Shown one piece after another: positions 13,090 through 24,099 of a stretch of 64,000 nucleotides of DNA. The position numbers and the translations under genes are program-made. Source of the stretch: Ctenosaura bakeri. Its lineage: Eukaryota > Chordata > Lepidosauria > Squamata > Iguanidae. Each line of letters begins with the position of its first letter. Position 1 is the first letter of the stretch. Under the pieces are notes generated by a model. It had not been told where the DNA came from. It saw nothing but the letters and a program-made list of their open reading frames with translations, and did no database searches. The stretch covers positions 248,001 through 312,000 of the forward strand of contig CAOLHI010000397.1 in NCBI GenBank assembly GCA_948474755.1, read 5' to 3'.

Positions 13090-13173
13090 CTCTTTATCCA
13101 AGCTGGGAAATTCTTTGTGCAGTTTGCTGACCAAACTTTCACGTTTTTCCCACTGGTTTTCAGGACTCTGCAA
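13090..13173 (-). CDS. SMARCAD1: SMARCAD1 coding exon 6 (start of CUE2)
   Basis: 84 nt, codons 263-290: LQSPENQWEKRESLVSKL then HKEFPSLDKE. This matches human [22 protein letters not shown], the beginning of CUE2. Acceptor GAACTACAG/TTGCAG at 13173. A second CAG six bases downstream (exon start 13167) would remove Leu-Gln in frame. Donor GAG/GTATGT after 13090; phase 0 on both sides. Confidence 0.94.
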
Positions 13174-13739
13174 CTGTAGTTCAGAAAAAGATGTATTCCT
13201 TCTACAACTCATCTCAATCTATTAATTAAAATACTACTCTGTTGAACAGCCCACTCCTAGAAGTCTTCCTTGTCTGCTTTTTGAACAACCAAAACCTACT
13301 ACTACAATTTGGAGAAGTAGTTACATTGTAGCCAGATACTCCCTCACTTCTGTTGGTTAGATTCAAAGACTGAATTCCTTCAACAGTAAATGAAGGTATT
13401 TCAAATATTAATGCCACCAGTTTTTCTCAGTGCAACTCAACTTTGGCAACTTCACCTTTCTATTTAGGAAGAAACAAGTTCAAGATCATGCAAAAAGGGC
13501 TGGGAATTTACTCAACTGTAAGCAATGGTTTTCTACAAACTGAGCTGGAAATACAGCTATTATGTTGTGCGCTGTATACTAAATGCACAAAAGGGTATTT
13601 ATAATGTTGAGCATTTAATTTCTGCAACTCCAGCAGTTATTCTCACAAATAGTTGAGAAAGATAAACTTTCCACATATCTATTCAGCAAAAATCTAGTCT
13701 GGGTCCTTGTATGTTAGGAGGACATGCCCAACTACTTAC
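13174..13739 (-). other. SMARCAD1: Intron, no feature recognised
   Basis: 566-bp intron between the basic linker exon and the first CUE2 exon. No transposon or conserved element is apparent. Confidence 0.7.
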
Positions 13740-13831
13740 AGGATCAATCTTTTTCTTTTTTGCACTTTGGTCATCATTATCTTCAGAACCATCTTCATCG
13801 CTTTCCCCAAGTTTCCGCTTTCGAGATCCAC
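13740..13831 (-). CDS. SMARCAD1: SMARCAD1 coding exon 5 (basic linker), tandem acceptor
   Basis: 92 nt: completes codon 232 (Gly), then codons 233-262, GSRKRKLGESDEDGSEDN, DDQSAKKKKIDP. It corresponds to human GGGPRKRKLSSS...NDDQSIKKTRLD; the two basic clusters look like nuclear localisation signals (inference). The acceptor is a tandem TAG-AAG (NAGNAG): use of the upstream AG would start the exon at 13834 and add one Glu without shifting frame. The pyrimidine tract is a (GTTTT)n microsatellite. Donor CCT/GTAAGT after 13740. Confidence 0.92.
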
Positions 13832-13836
13832 CTTCT

Positions 13837-13861
13837 AAAACAAAACAAAACAAAACAAAAA
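13837..13861. repeat. (AAAAC)n microsatellite at a splice acceptor
   Basis: On the gene's strand this is (GTTTT)n leading directly into TTTTAGAAG, so it forms the polypyrimidine tract of the exon at 13740-13831. Confidence 0.9.
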
Positions 13862-14240
13862 CTTTTTTTTTTTAGTATAATCAGAAACTACTTGCAGTCT
13901 AATATCAAAGCAGTTTAGGTTGTTCAGACTTTTTTCTTGGAAATTAAAATACATTAAACAGAAGTCACAGTTTTTAATGGTTGTGTAATCATAATTCTCT
14001 TTTCAAAACGTGACTAAATATACAGATTTAAATTTCTGCCTCCTGTGATGCAGGATACTAAATTGTCTGGTCCATTTCAGACTTCTCAATTATAGAATCA
14101 CTACCTAGGTATAAAATGACCTAATTACATAAGGCCCAATCCAAGTCTGTCACCCAGGAAATGGCTGACAATTTCTGGACCAGTGTTACAAAGAAGTGCA
14201 ACATATTTCAGCAGTGTTACACTATTATACACCCAATCAA

Positions 14241-14312
14241 CTACAGACTTTCAGAAAAAGAAAGGGACAAACATGACATCAAGCATCTGTTCAGCAATTC
14301 CTCTTCTTCTTA
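14241..14312 (+). repeat. Direct repeat, copy 1 of 2
   Basis: Shares TTTCAGAAAAAGAAAG and TGTTCAGCAATTCCTCTTC with copy 2 at 14707-14788, with scattered substitutions and a short indel. The flanks are unrelated, so this could be two copies of an unknown element or a local duplication. Confidence 0.7.
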
Positions 14313-14706
14313 AATATATGCAATTAGGCACATTCAATAACATGTTGGCTGAACTGTACACAGCACTGAGTATTTTTCCAGTGCATGAGGAGGAAAAAAA
14401 ACCTGTAGACTGCAGTTCCTATGTCTGCATGGTATCATTATTTTGTGTATTATAGAGTATTTTTCCATCAGCTATGGTTTTACATCAACAAGTAACAATT
14501 GGTATGCATACTAGTGTACTAAAAAGTGCCAAAATTATATATTAATCATGACTAAAGAACTCACAACACAAATTATAAATAAAATTGATTTGGTTACAGT
14601 AGTTAATATGAGATATTTGATATAACACTTCAGATCAGTCAAGCAGCCAATACAGTCTGATAAGTCAAAAACAGACCAAATTTTCCAGATTTTCTAATCC
14701 ACCCAG

Positions 14707-14788
14707 TCAGGTACAGATTTTCAGAAAAAGAAAGCAGGGAAAAAATGACACCAAGCATTTGTTCAGCAATTCCTCTTCCTCTTAAAGC
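14707..14788 (+). repeat. Direct repeat, copy 2 of 2
   Basis: Partner of 14241-14312, 466 bp away in the same intron and in the same orientation. Similarity starts near CAGTCAGGTACAGATTTTC and ends at CCTCTTCCTCTTAAA. Confidence 0.7.
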
Positions 14789-15034
14789 TTGCCAGTCAGA
14801 AACACCATGTCATTATGTTCAGACAAGTTTATTCTCATCAAACATTTTATAGATAGGAACACCCACTGTAACATTTGCCAGCTGCCACAAAATTTTGCTG
14901 GAGTGATCCATTTGAGAATTGAAATAAGATCCACTTACTTTTAGGATTAAAAATGGACTACAGAAGAAAAAGTCAAAGGGCAAAAGCCAAAAAGCCACAA
15001 TTGGGTATATTTACAAGATGTATAGTCTGTGGCT

Positions 15035-15206
15035 AGTTCTTTTCTCTGAAATATAGCCTATAGCACCTTGTATTCTTTGGTGGTCTCTATTTAAGCACTA
15101 ACCAGGGCTGACTCTGCTGAATACTTCTTGCCTAAGAAAATCCTATGAAATTCATAGGGCTGCTGGAAGTCAACAGGTGACTCGAAGGCACATATATACA
15201 CACATG
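15035..15206 (+). mobile_element. 5S-derived (5S-Sauria type) SINE with inverted head
   Basis: 15054-15117 is the reverse complement of the 3' part of 5S rRNA (TAGCCTATAGCACC..., GCACTAACCAGGGCTGACTC). 15120-15206 is the SINE body and 3' tail in the + orientation (TTGCCTAAGAAAATCCTATG, then CAACAGGTGACTCGAAGGCA). In the intact copy at 37.9-38.1 kb head and tail have the same orientation, so here the head is inverted relative to the tail. Confidence 0.75.
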
Positions 15207-16174
15207 GTCTCCTGCAATGTTATGTATGCTTTCCTAGGAATAGGTCTCATGGACACAATGAAACTTGCTTCTGAATTAACATACACAGAGTATTGCAGGC
15301 CCCTTTAAATTATTTCCACATACAGAACCACTATATTTTTAATGAGTGAAGCAAAGGACTACCCTTGATTGCTGTTGCTGTACCTACCACTCAAAATGAG
15401 CTTGATAATTTTGAGTAGATTGGGGTAAACAAAAGAAACTCAACAAATATTAATGTAAAAACATGAAAAATCTTGAACAAAATGAACTGGAGACATAATC
15501 ATGGAACTATCTCAGCTCAGGGGAAGCTGAAAAGGAATCTGCAATGCAACACTGGCAAAACTGAATAGTATGATTTTAAGAACATGGAGAAATGTAACAG
15601 CAAACACACTAATACAACTGAAAATTTGACAATAAAATAAAATTGCCACAGTTCTCAGCTGACTTTTTAAAATCTGTACAATAAAGAGCTCAGTTCTCCT
15701 TATAATTCAACATCTTATATTAAAAAGGGCACTAGAAAATTGCACATAAGTTTATTTGATTGATTAAAATTATAATATCATTGCAACACAAAGAGTAGCA
15801 ATAAGTTCTTATCTAGTCTGCTTTTTGTTCCATTGACAGAATTCATTTCCAACAGCAAAGAAATAGCAAATTCAATGCCCAGGTATGACATGAGACAATG
15901 GAGGAGGAGGAATGTCTTTCTGGAAAAAAGATACTTAGATATATCCTTTGTGTCTTGCCCCCACTTCCCTACCATTCCTTTGTTGTGTTTGTTGTGGAGA
16001 ATGTAACCTCCTTAGGGAAGAAATACACTCACTCATTTTTTGTAAAGTGCTGTATGTATAAAAATAAAAGCTCTGAAATCCCTAATATGTCCTTAACACA
16101 CAGTTTTGGAGAAGGATCACCTGCCACAGCTGAACAATTTTATTTTATTTTCTTAACAGAACATGAATACATAC

Positions 16175-16238
16175 CTTCCTCAACCAACCTCAGGCCAGCA
16201 GCTATAGCTTCATCCATTGTATTAGTGGATTCTATCAG
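16175..16238 (-). CDS. SMARCAD1: SMARCAD1 coding exon 4 (end of CUE1)
   Basis: 64 nt encoding LIESTNTMDEAIAAGLRLVEE (codons 211-231) plus one base. This matches human LIESTSTMDGAIAAALLMF, the C-terminal helix of CUE1. Acceptor TTCTCTCTCTAG/CTGATAG at 16238, donor GAAG/GTATGT after 16175. This exon is too short to stand out alone; it is placed by homology, phase and splice sites. Confidence 0.95.
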
Positions 16239-17166
16239 CTAGAGAGAGAACAAAAACAACAAACTTTTTAAAAATGTTAGATCTATTTAAACTATATTTC
16301 AAAGAACTTAAGGGCAAAATCCTAGGCAGGCTTACTTGATTCCACTGTGTTCAAATTCTACACCATGAAAAAGTGATTCTTGCAACTTGTACTGAGCAAA
16401 TGTCTACTTTTTCTCACTTGTGTTACTCTTATCTTAGTTCTTTTAGTTAAGAAGTGACAGAAACAAAGTAGGACACTATAGTTCCACTACTAGCTAATCA
16501 AAATCTTATCTCCCTCCTCTTCTGTCCATCTGTGTGGTTTCTGAGACTTTAGCAGATACTGTCTGCAATCTAAAACACGCCTTCACAGCCATTAAGTGCA
16601 AGAAACCTTGCTTAAAGAAAGGAAGAAATAACAATGTTTTTCGGGAACCTGATTTCTATGCTCTGATAGTTATGATGATGAAATTTAACACCTTTATGTT
16701 ATTCTGAATTTTAAACCAACTCAATATTTATGTATCTTTTCTTTTTTTTAAAGCCAGTCCTAGGCGAGCGCTTTGAAGAATAAAGTGCCAGGATGGACAT
16801 TTTAATACACACACTCACAAAACATGAAACGTGAGTAGTGAAAGAGCCTCAGTTCATAACCTGCTATATGGATGTAATAAGGATGGCCAAGCCCACAACT
16901 GCAAAGGACATTTAAAAGACAAGATTTGAAACAGACTGGAAACAGAACACATTAACTCCTAGCTAAGTTTTTCGCGCTATGCTAAATTAGCAATGTAGTG
17001 TGGGAGAAGTTTACTTCAAGTTCTGTACCAAGTAGTCTAAATGAACCAATTTTCATAACCATTACAAGATTTTTGTGAATCAGATTTGTCTTCAAATGTA
17101 CCAGAGGCCTACATGTGAAGATGCTCCCTTCAAAATTGGTAACAATCCAAAATTATATTACTGTAC
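16239..17166 (-). other. SMARCAD1: Intron between the two CUE1 exons
   Basis: 928-bp intron splitting CUE1. No repeat or conserved site is recognised. Confidence 0.7.
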
Positions 17167-17368
17167 TTGTAATAACTCTTGGTCACTTTTTTGAGGAAAA
17201 AGTTCCTTTAGTGTTTGGAGTTTACAGTAGTTTAAATCTTCTTCCTCCTCCTCTTCCTCCTCCTCCACATCTTCCTCTTCCTTTGCTGCATTTGAGCCTT
17301 GGGATGGACCATTTCTATGTGAAGACTGTAACGGCTTGTTCTCATCTTCTTCACTTTCAGGTTCAGAA
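17167..17368 (-). CDS. SMARCAD1: SMARCAD1 coding exon 3 (acidic run and start of CUE1)
   Basis: 202 nt: one base completing codon 143 (Ile), then 67 codons (144-210). It opens with SEPESEEDEN, comparable with human SEPSEDEESQ, then has a Glu-rich block with nine consecutive Glu residues around residues 178-186, and ends in KLQTLKELFPQKSDQELLQ, the first helix and loop of CUE1 (human KLQTLKELFPQRSDNDLLK). In the family CUE1 binds the KAP1 coiled-coil region with high affinity. The acceptor ATGACAG/TTCTG is at 17368. The donor CAA/GTACAG after 17167 is weaker than the other donors, but the phase (0) fits the next exon. Confidence 0.95.
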
Positions 17369-18737
17369 CTGTCATATGTGAAGAAAAATTTTTTTAAGAT
17401 AATTTCAGTCCAAGGTTGTAAAACTGCATTTTGAAGAAAGGTATCAAGCAACATTGTAGAAACACACCGCTTGTCACCAGTCAGGTTCTCAGAACAGCAT
17501 GAACTAAACTACAGCCCAATCACAAACCCTTATCAAACCTAGAACTACAGTGCTTATATGTCTCTAGCTCAAGAAATGTTTGTATACCTCTCTAAAATCT
17601 TTTGATACAGCAGATGCAATATTTTTTCTACCAGACAGGTGAAGCATGATTTCCCAAGATTATACAGGCAGAATAGCTTTCAAAGCAATAATTTTAGTAC
17701 TCCCACTAAAAATTATGCCTCAAGCCCGCTCCATGAGAGCATACTGCAAAAAAACAAACAAGAAACAGTCAGTATTTTTTTAAAAAAGTGAACAGATGTA
17801 ACTGAAATGGAGATTGTTCCTCTTCCCTGTGTTTCTCCATTTACAATGCCTGTGTACCATGCCAAATGAAACAAGCCCTAAATTATATTTTAGAAATCAC
17901 TCCCCCCCTCAAAAAAACCTCAGAACACAGATGTAGTTATACTATCCAATATTTTGGGCCACTGTTCCAAAAGTGTATCTTGGCCATGCTGTCTTGTAAG
18001 ATTATATCTATTCATAAGATGAGATGGAGATCTTCTTGTTTTATAAACTTTCACAGGTAAACAACTATATTCATATGATTTATATAGTACTGCAGCCCAT
18101 GCTATGATAACTATTATAATACCTAGGTAACACTCACACACATAAAAATGCTTCTATTGTACAGTATAGAGTGAAATGACTGAAAATCTTTCCTGAAAAT
18201 TGGAACACAAACATGTACACAAACAGACCCCACTCAATAATACCTGTGTGTCACTTGGGAGAAGTGGTAAACACAAACCTTTTGGACAATCATGGATCAT
18301 TATATGAACCAGAAAAAAATAAATGCTTTAATAGAAACCTCAGGAATAGAAATGTTGTGCACAAATTTCTGCTAGTTCATTTATCAATTCATCCTGACAT
18401 ACCTCATTTCTGGACATGGGCAGAGGGGGAAAAACAGCTACGCATTTATAAAAATTTTACCCCCACATCTAAGAGATCAGTATTTATAAAACCTAGGGAG
18501 AGTTCTTCTAAGTAAATAAGAGAAAGGTCTTGAATATATCAAAGAAGAACAGACACAAACTGAGAAATTCTCTCTCTCTGTGTCAGCAAAAGCAACCAAA
18601 TGAAGAGCAGAAGACAAATGATAGATTTAACAGAGATTAACACACATGCACACAAGCTGGAAGCACAAAGGAATGAGAAGTTCCTTTTCCACAACAAATT
18701 GTATGTAACAACACTGGAAAACTTGTGTTTCTTCAGA

Positions 18738-18845
18738 TTTGCTGGACTTCAGTTTCCATCAGCCTGTACTGGCCTGGTCCATGATAAGCCATAACAGGAA
18801 CAGCAAGCCCAGCATCAGCACATGGAGGGCCACAGGTTCTTTACC
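18738..18845. mobile_element. hAT-like palindromic MITE
   Basis: Has the arm GGACTTCAGTTTCCATCAG and the end TGGAGGGCCACAGGTTC, the usual right terminal segment of this very common squamate family. It is diverged and incomplete. Confidence 0.5.
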
Positions 18846-19488
18846 TCATTGTATTGTGACATCAGAAAACAGTAAATTGAAGAAAAGCCTTTTAAAAGAA
18901 GGTGTTAAATGCACATCACTTTACTTTAGATTTGCCTTGGGAGAAAGTATTAAATATTTGGGTTAATTGCAAAGCTAACAAGCAGTTCCAAAGCCCCATT
19001 CATTTTTCTGAAAAACTAATGCACAAATCATTCTCTTCTACATCTTTGATAGCATGGAATCCTTGAGGGCATGTTAAAATGCACATCTAATTACCAAGTT
19101 GTTGTCATTTATAATCTCCTTTTCTTGAAGATGCTGTGTAATTAAATAACATACCAAAGTATTAGCACACCCAAACAGTATAGAAAAGGCCAAAGACGTG
19201 TAATGTAAATTCGTTTGAGCACATGGTTTTGGAGAATGATTCTCAAATAATTTTATTACTCTGATAATAATTTTATTAAGTTAATACAAAATAAAATTAA
19301 AAATCAGAATGAAAAAAGATACACACTCCTATTAGGAAAGATTCTTAAAGGAATAGCGCTTATTCTAGTATTTAAAATGCATCACTTTGCTTTCAATGAA
19401 GTAGAATTGATGAGGGATGTGATACATTGTATCATGGTTCCACAAAACCTTGCATGGGCAGTCTTAGTAACATGTTGGTAGAGAGCAA

Positions 19489-19702
19489 GTGCAAAGTAGT
19501 GGTTTCACTGCTGGGCTAGCACTCTGGGAGATCAGGGCTCAGTCATGGAAACCCACTGGGTGACTTTGGGCAAGCCATCCTGCTCTCATGCTTAGAGGAA
19601 GCCAACGGCAAACCTCCTCTGAATAAATTTTGTCAAGCAGACTCTGTCACAGGGTAACTATAAAAGTCAGAATCAGCTTGACAGAGCATAATAACAATAT
19701 GT
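19489..19702 (+). mobile_element. Sauria-type SINE (tRNA-derived head, Bov-B-like tail)
   Basis: Ordered landmarks: AGTAGTGGTTTCACTGC, GAGATCAGGGCTCAGTCATG (B-box region), GAAACCCACTGGGTGACTTT, GGGCAAGCCA, GGAAGCCAACGGCAAACCTC, and the tail AAAGTCAGAATCAGCTTGAC. This is the common squamate SINE whose tail matches Bov-B LINEs, which mobilise it. The inverse orientation copy is at 50975-51165. Confidence 0.85.
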
Positions 19703-20808
19703 GTATCTTTAATCAAGGAAATGGAAAATTTAGTAAAAACATGGGGCTGGGTTTATTTATTACAATTATATCCTGTACTTCCCTACAGTATTCAGGGCTC
19801 AGAAAAGTCACACAGCCATCTTTGTTCGGCTAAATATAAAGAAGTCCCGTCCAGCTGCCTTATTTAAGGTACATTTCTAGAGATGAGGCTGAGTTGTACA
19901 TGTAGCAGCTGCATGTTACAGGCACTCAGTTTTCCTTACAAATCAGACAACATTGCATCCCCCTTCCCTACCTGATCTGAGCTGTCTCAAATTGCAGTCA
20001 GACAATGGAGATGATTACTCATTGTGCTTGCCTAGCAATAATAGGAGTGAACCCCTGTTAAAGGCAGTCTCTGCCTCTGATGCAGCACTTCTTGAATTCC
20101 AAGAGGTTGCCTGTAGTTTGTTCTCTGTTTTCTCTTCTCCTGGAGATAAGGGGTGGGGAGAGGTGAGCACACAGGACAAACTTCCTGCCACTACCTCCAA
20201 CTGAACCCAGGACCTACTGAGTCAATGCCTGCAATACCAGCTGTGAGAACAATGTTCAAAAGAAGAGGGGGCTTTAATATAGCAATGCCACATATATCTT
20301 CCATGAACAAGATCCAAGTTTCATGCCCCAGCACATTGTTAAAAGGTGTTTAGGTGACAAAACTGAGAAAGACCTCTACCTAATGCCCCATAACTGAAGG
20401 TGGGGCCTGTGTGGGCTTCTAGACTGCATGCAGGCTTTTAAGAGGTCCAGGAAGACCCCTGGGACCCCTGCAACCCTCACAAAGGCCCTGACAACTTTCC
20501 CTAAAAAATGTGTGCTGAAAAGAAGTCTTTTCAGCACAAAAAACCCCTCAGTTTGTAAGGTTATACCCCCCTTGTGAGGTTATTCCATGGAGTTTTAGGA
20601 TTCTGTCCACCCACAACCCCCAACCCACCCCCTCCAAAAACAGTGTGAGAAAGAACTAGAAATAATGTTTCATCACTCCAGTCACCAGAATGGCCACTGT
20701 AACAGCACAGCTACAGCTCTCTGGAGCTCCAGGGGAGCCAAAAATCCAGTAGAAACCCTGCAGAGCACAGAGCATGCCTACTGCCAAATGTACTGGATAT
20801 TGGTGGTC

Positions 20809-21008
20809 CTTTCACACTACACAAATATAAGAGTATGATTCCATTTTAACTGCAATGGCTCAATCCTATTGAAGCCTAGGACTGCAGTCTAGGAAGGAGT
20901 ATTTAGAATTCCCAGCCCAAACTACAAATGCCAGGATTCCATGAAATGTAGCCATGGCAGTTAAAGTGGAATCACAGTGCTGTATTTGTATTGTGTGAAA
21001 GGGTCCAA
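20809..21008. mobile_element. Palindromic MITE (CCTTTCACACTAC family)
   Basis: Ends GGTCCTTTCACACTACAC and, inverted, TTGTGTGAAAGGGTCC. The inner arms ATGATTCCATTTTAACTGC and GCAGTTAAAGTGGAATCAC pair. No open frame. Related copies at 33614-33832, 42833-43024 and 49309-49503. Confidence 0.75.
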
Positions 21009-21049
21009 GACATACAGTGACAAGCAGGGTGATATAAATCAAGATGATT

Positions 21050-21250
21050 TAAATGGTGGTTAAGATGCTAGGCTTGGACTTAGGAAATCCAAGTTCTGAT
21101 CATCACATAGCCACTGAATTTACTGGGAGATCTGGGGCTAGTTATTCTTTCTTAACCTGACTATATTTTGAGGATAAATCAGGTAGGACAGCCACACATT
21201 CTACTTTGAGCTCACTAGGAAAGGCAGAATATAAATGTAATCAATCAATA
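21050..21250 (+). mobile_element. tRNA-derived SINE
   Basis: Starts with an A-box-like GGTTAAGATGCTAGGC and a B-box-like region (GTTCTGATCATC) and ends GAGCTCACTAGGAAAGGCAG, AATATAAATGTAATCAATCA, the usual lizard SINE tail before (AATG)n. Confidence 0.65.
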
Positions 21251-21734
21251 AATGAATGAATAAATAGTTATGGCAGACTCAACAAGTCTATATTTCTGAT
21301 GGTTATTTCCCCATATGTTACATGAATTCCTCACATACAGACATCCCGCACCATTCATTCCCCACATATGATAGAAACAATGTTGCACATATGACCACTA
21401 ACTCACATAAATAGTGACCAATAGTATTATCCGGTACATCACTTCATCATATAGTGATGTTCCTCTTCCACCTAATTGTTATTTCAAGAAGAAATGGCTC
21501 CTACCACATTTGGCATCTCTAAAGGTAAAATGTCCACAAAACAATGAAGCTAAGGGGGCAAAAATATAACTGAACTTGCAGAGAATTTCAAGTAATTATG
21601 TCCATACGTAGATAAACACAATACACATATTATTTAAGGCAGGATGCAAACATTCAGCATGTACATTACTGAGCAGATATGTGACAGGATGCCACACTTC
21701 ATGCAGTGGGTCTGCAGAACTTCCTCAGACAGTG

Positions 21735-21818
21735 CAAAATCCTGTACACATTTACTCAGAAGTCCCACTGAATTCAAGGAGGCTTATTACCAGGTAAGCG
21801 AGTACAAGACTGCAGCCT
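21735..21818. repeat. Short palindromic interspersed repeat
   Basis: Pair of inverted segments around TTTACTCAGAAGTCCCACTG and GGCTTATTACCAGGTAAGCG, a very common squamate repeat type. A partial relative is at about 55210-55260. Confidence 0.45.
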
Positions 21819-21974
21819 TATTACTGTTTATATTAACTGAAGTTGCCATCTAGTATGAAGATACCATTCAGAAATATGGGCTTAATATAACCTTGCAGCT
21901 ACAACTAGGGAATCCAAGTTGATAAACGAATTCACAAATGAACAGTTAATATAAAGAGAATTCTAATGGCTTAC

Positions 21975-22146
21975 ATTATAATTATATCCTTCCTAGGAGC
22001 AGTGGGCTGCTTTATATGAGAGTATTTTGCTGGCACTTCCTCTTCTTCACTTTCTGATGACAGTTCAATAATATCTTTCCGAGAGTTTAAAAAAGCTGAC
22101 TGTGTTGTCCGCTTAGCTTCAGGGGTTTCTGGAACACTGGAATCAT
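21975..22146 (-). CDS. SMARCAD1: SMARCAD1 coding exon 2
   Basis: 172 nt, completing codon 86 (GAT, Asp) and encoding DSSVPETPEAKRTTQSAF and on to a Ser/Glu-rich stretch (ELSSESEEEEVP), codons 87-142, with two bases of codon 143. DSSVPETP is identical to the mammalian protein and the acidic SSxSE run corresponds to LSSDSED in human. Acceptor CAAAG/ATGATT at 22146, donor AAT/GTAAGC after 21975. No domain is known for this segment; it is acidic and predicted to be disordered. Confidence 0.93.
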
Positions 22147-24099
22147 CTTTGGAAACATTTTGAAAGAGAAAGAACATGTATCATGCATAAACAGAGCATA
22201 CCATAACTTATGATAATACGAAATAATAGTGCTATCAAATGCAAGTGTGCTTTTACTGCTACTTTTGAATTAAGATTGTTTGCATCCTATACTCTGGCAT
22301 ATTTATTACATATAAACAAACTGTCCAGAAAATATATGTTAAAAGTTGGGATACAAACATGGCAATTAAAAATCTGGTTCAAAGTATGGTAAGCTGAAAG
22401 TCTCAGATTACCTTTTTTAAAAAAAAGTCTCCAAACTCAATTGTTTTTGTAATAAATAGTGCAGTTTATTTTATTTTATTTTTAAAAATGAATATTAGCT
22501 GTATGTGGGGTCAGAAACTAGAGTATGCTTCCATAAGTCTCTGGGTATCAAAGAACACTTGGTGTCTTTAGTACTATGTCACAGAAGGAACGAAGACAGA
22601 GAGAGAAATAAAAAAAGTGATTGTTCCCACTGTGTACCACCTAAACAAAATCAAAGAGCTGTCTATGGTTCTTTTCAGTACTAGAAATATTCTGACCCTA
22701 GAGGCGTGCAAGACTAAAAAGGAAAGAAGGCAACACACCCAGAACAGCAGCTGTAGAATGGCGCTGCTGTCTGACAGAGGTTTATGGGAAATAAATTTAA
22801 AATGTGAAATTGCTGTGAGAGATGCTTGCTAGAAACTTAAATAAATCTTGAGCTTTTATAACCTTAGGCAAGTCCCTGACATTGGAAATGACCATACAAC
22901 ATGAACTTTGTAAATGGGGTATGTGACATGCCCCCTGCCTGGCTGATAATGTATTGCTAAATGATAGCAAAAGCAGACAATCAGAGAGATTTACAAGGAT
23001 GGAAGGATGAATATCAAGAAAGAACTTGCTGCTTAGCATTCTGTAGATTCAGAATTAGCAAAATGCAACTCCCAGATATCTGTTCTATTCAGTGGCAAAA
23101 TGAAGTTATCATCATTTAATAAGTAGGCCATGGGACCAGACATCTGCTATTCAGTGACTCATTTTACCATCATTAAAACTGATAAAAGACAAGCTAAACT
23201 AAATTGTGGAGCACCTGCATTGGACTACTCAATAACCCAGGGTTTAGCCACAGTCAGTGTGTCACACTGAGGCCTAAATCTCGTTTTATTCCCTACTAGA
23301 AAAGACCTACTGAATATATTAGATTTCTTTATATGTTGCCCCAGCATTCAACAATTCATTGAATAAGTATACTCCACTTGGGACTAGCCAATATAGTCAG
23401 AGTAGATAGTATAGGTAATGGAGTTTTAAGATTGCACAGGGATTGTAGGTGGGTGAATGTAAGATCCCACAGTCTGTTCCTGACCTCTTAGTGCATAACA
23501 GAAACAAACTTCAAGCTCAGGTAAGCAAACACAGTTTAACAGTTCAATGGGGTATTCTTATTCTTATTATTTAATATCCAACAGCATTTAACTTGGTCAC
23601 TTAAAATCTACCAAACCAACCTCTTAATACAAGCTCTTCGGTTACACAGACTTAATTCAGTAGTAAAACAGGATTTATACACAGATGCACTAGTGACACT
23701 TTTCAATTTTAAGTCTGTGTTCCATAAGAGACAAAAACCTGGAGTTTCACTCTTAATGGAATAGCCTGAAAATTAGCAGACTTAATTCCTAGCACATATA
23801 TTTTGGGTCTAAATATATTTGCTTGGAATTAAGATTACTTAGATTAATCAGAATGATAATATATATGAAACTTGCAATATCTGAACTGAATGTGACTTGA
23901 CAACCATAGTCAGAAATCAGAAAAAAAGAGATTTGAGTGAAATACATGCAAGTTGTGGAACATGGCTAATTTTTTCATGTATGAGTGAAGTGAGAACTGG
24001 ACTGGTTTAAAAAAAAAAAGAATCACCCAAAGAATCACCAGAGGGCTGATGGGAAAGTAATTCATTCATTCATTTTCATTAATGAAAATATTTAGAACC

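Larger units (their letters stand above)
13832..16174 (-). other. SMARCAD1: Intron with duplicated block and SINE
   Basis: 2.3-kb intron. It contains an imperfect direct repeat of about 80 bp (14241-14312 and 14707-14788) and a rearranged 5S-type SINE (15035-15206). The remaining sequence shows nothing recognised. Confidence 0.7.
17369..21974 (-). other. SMARCAD1: Intron with SINEs and MITEs
   Basis: 4.6-kb intron. It contains an eroded hAT-like MITE (18738-18845), a tRNA-type Sauria SINE (19489-19702), a palindromic MITE (20809-21008), a tRNA-derived SINE (21050-21250) and a short palindromic repeat (21735-21818). 19.9-20.8 kb shows nothing recognised. Confidence 0.7.

Noticed and set aside
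15054..15117. Possible 5S rRNA gene
   Set aside because: Only a partial, diverged 5S match attached to a SINE tail; also at 37.9-38.1 kb. These are SINE heads, not rRNA genes.
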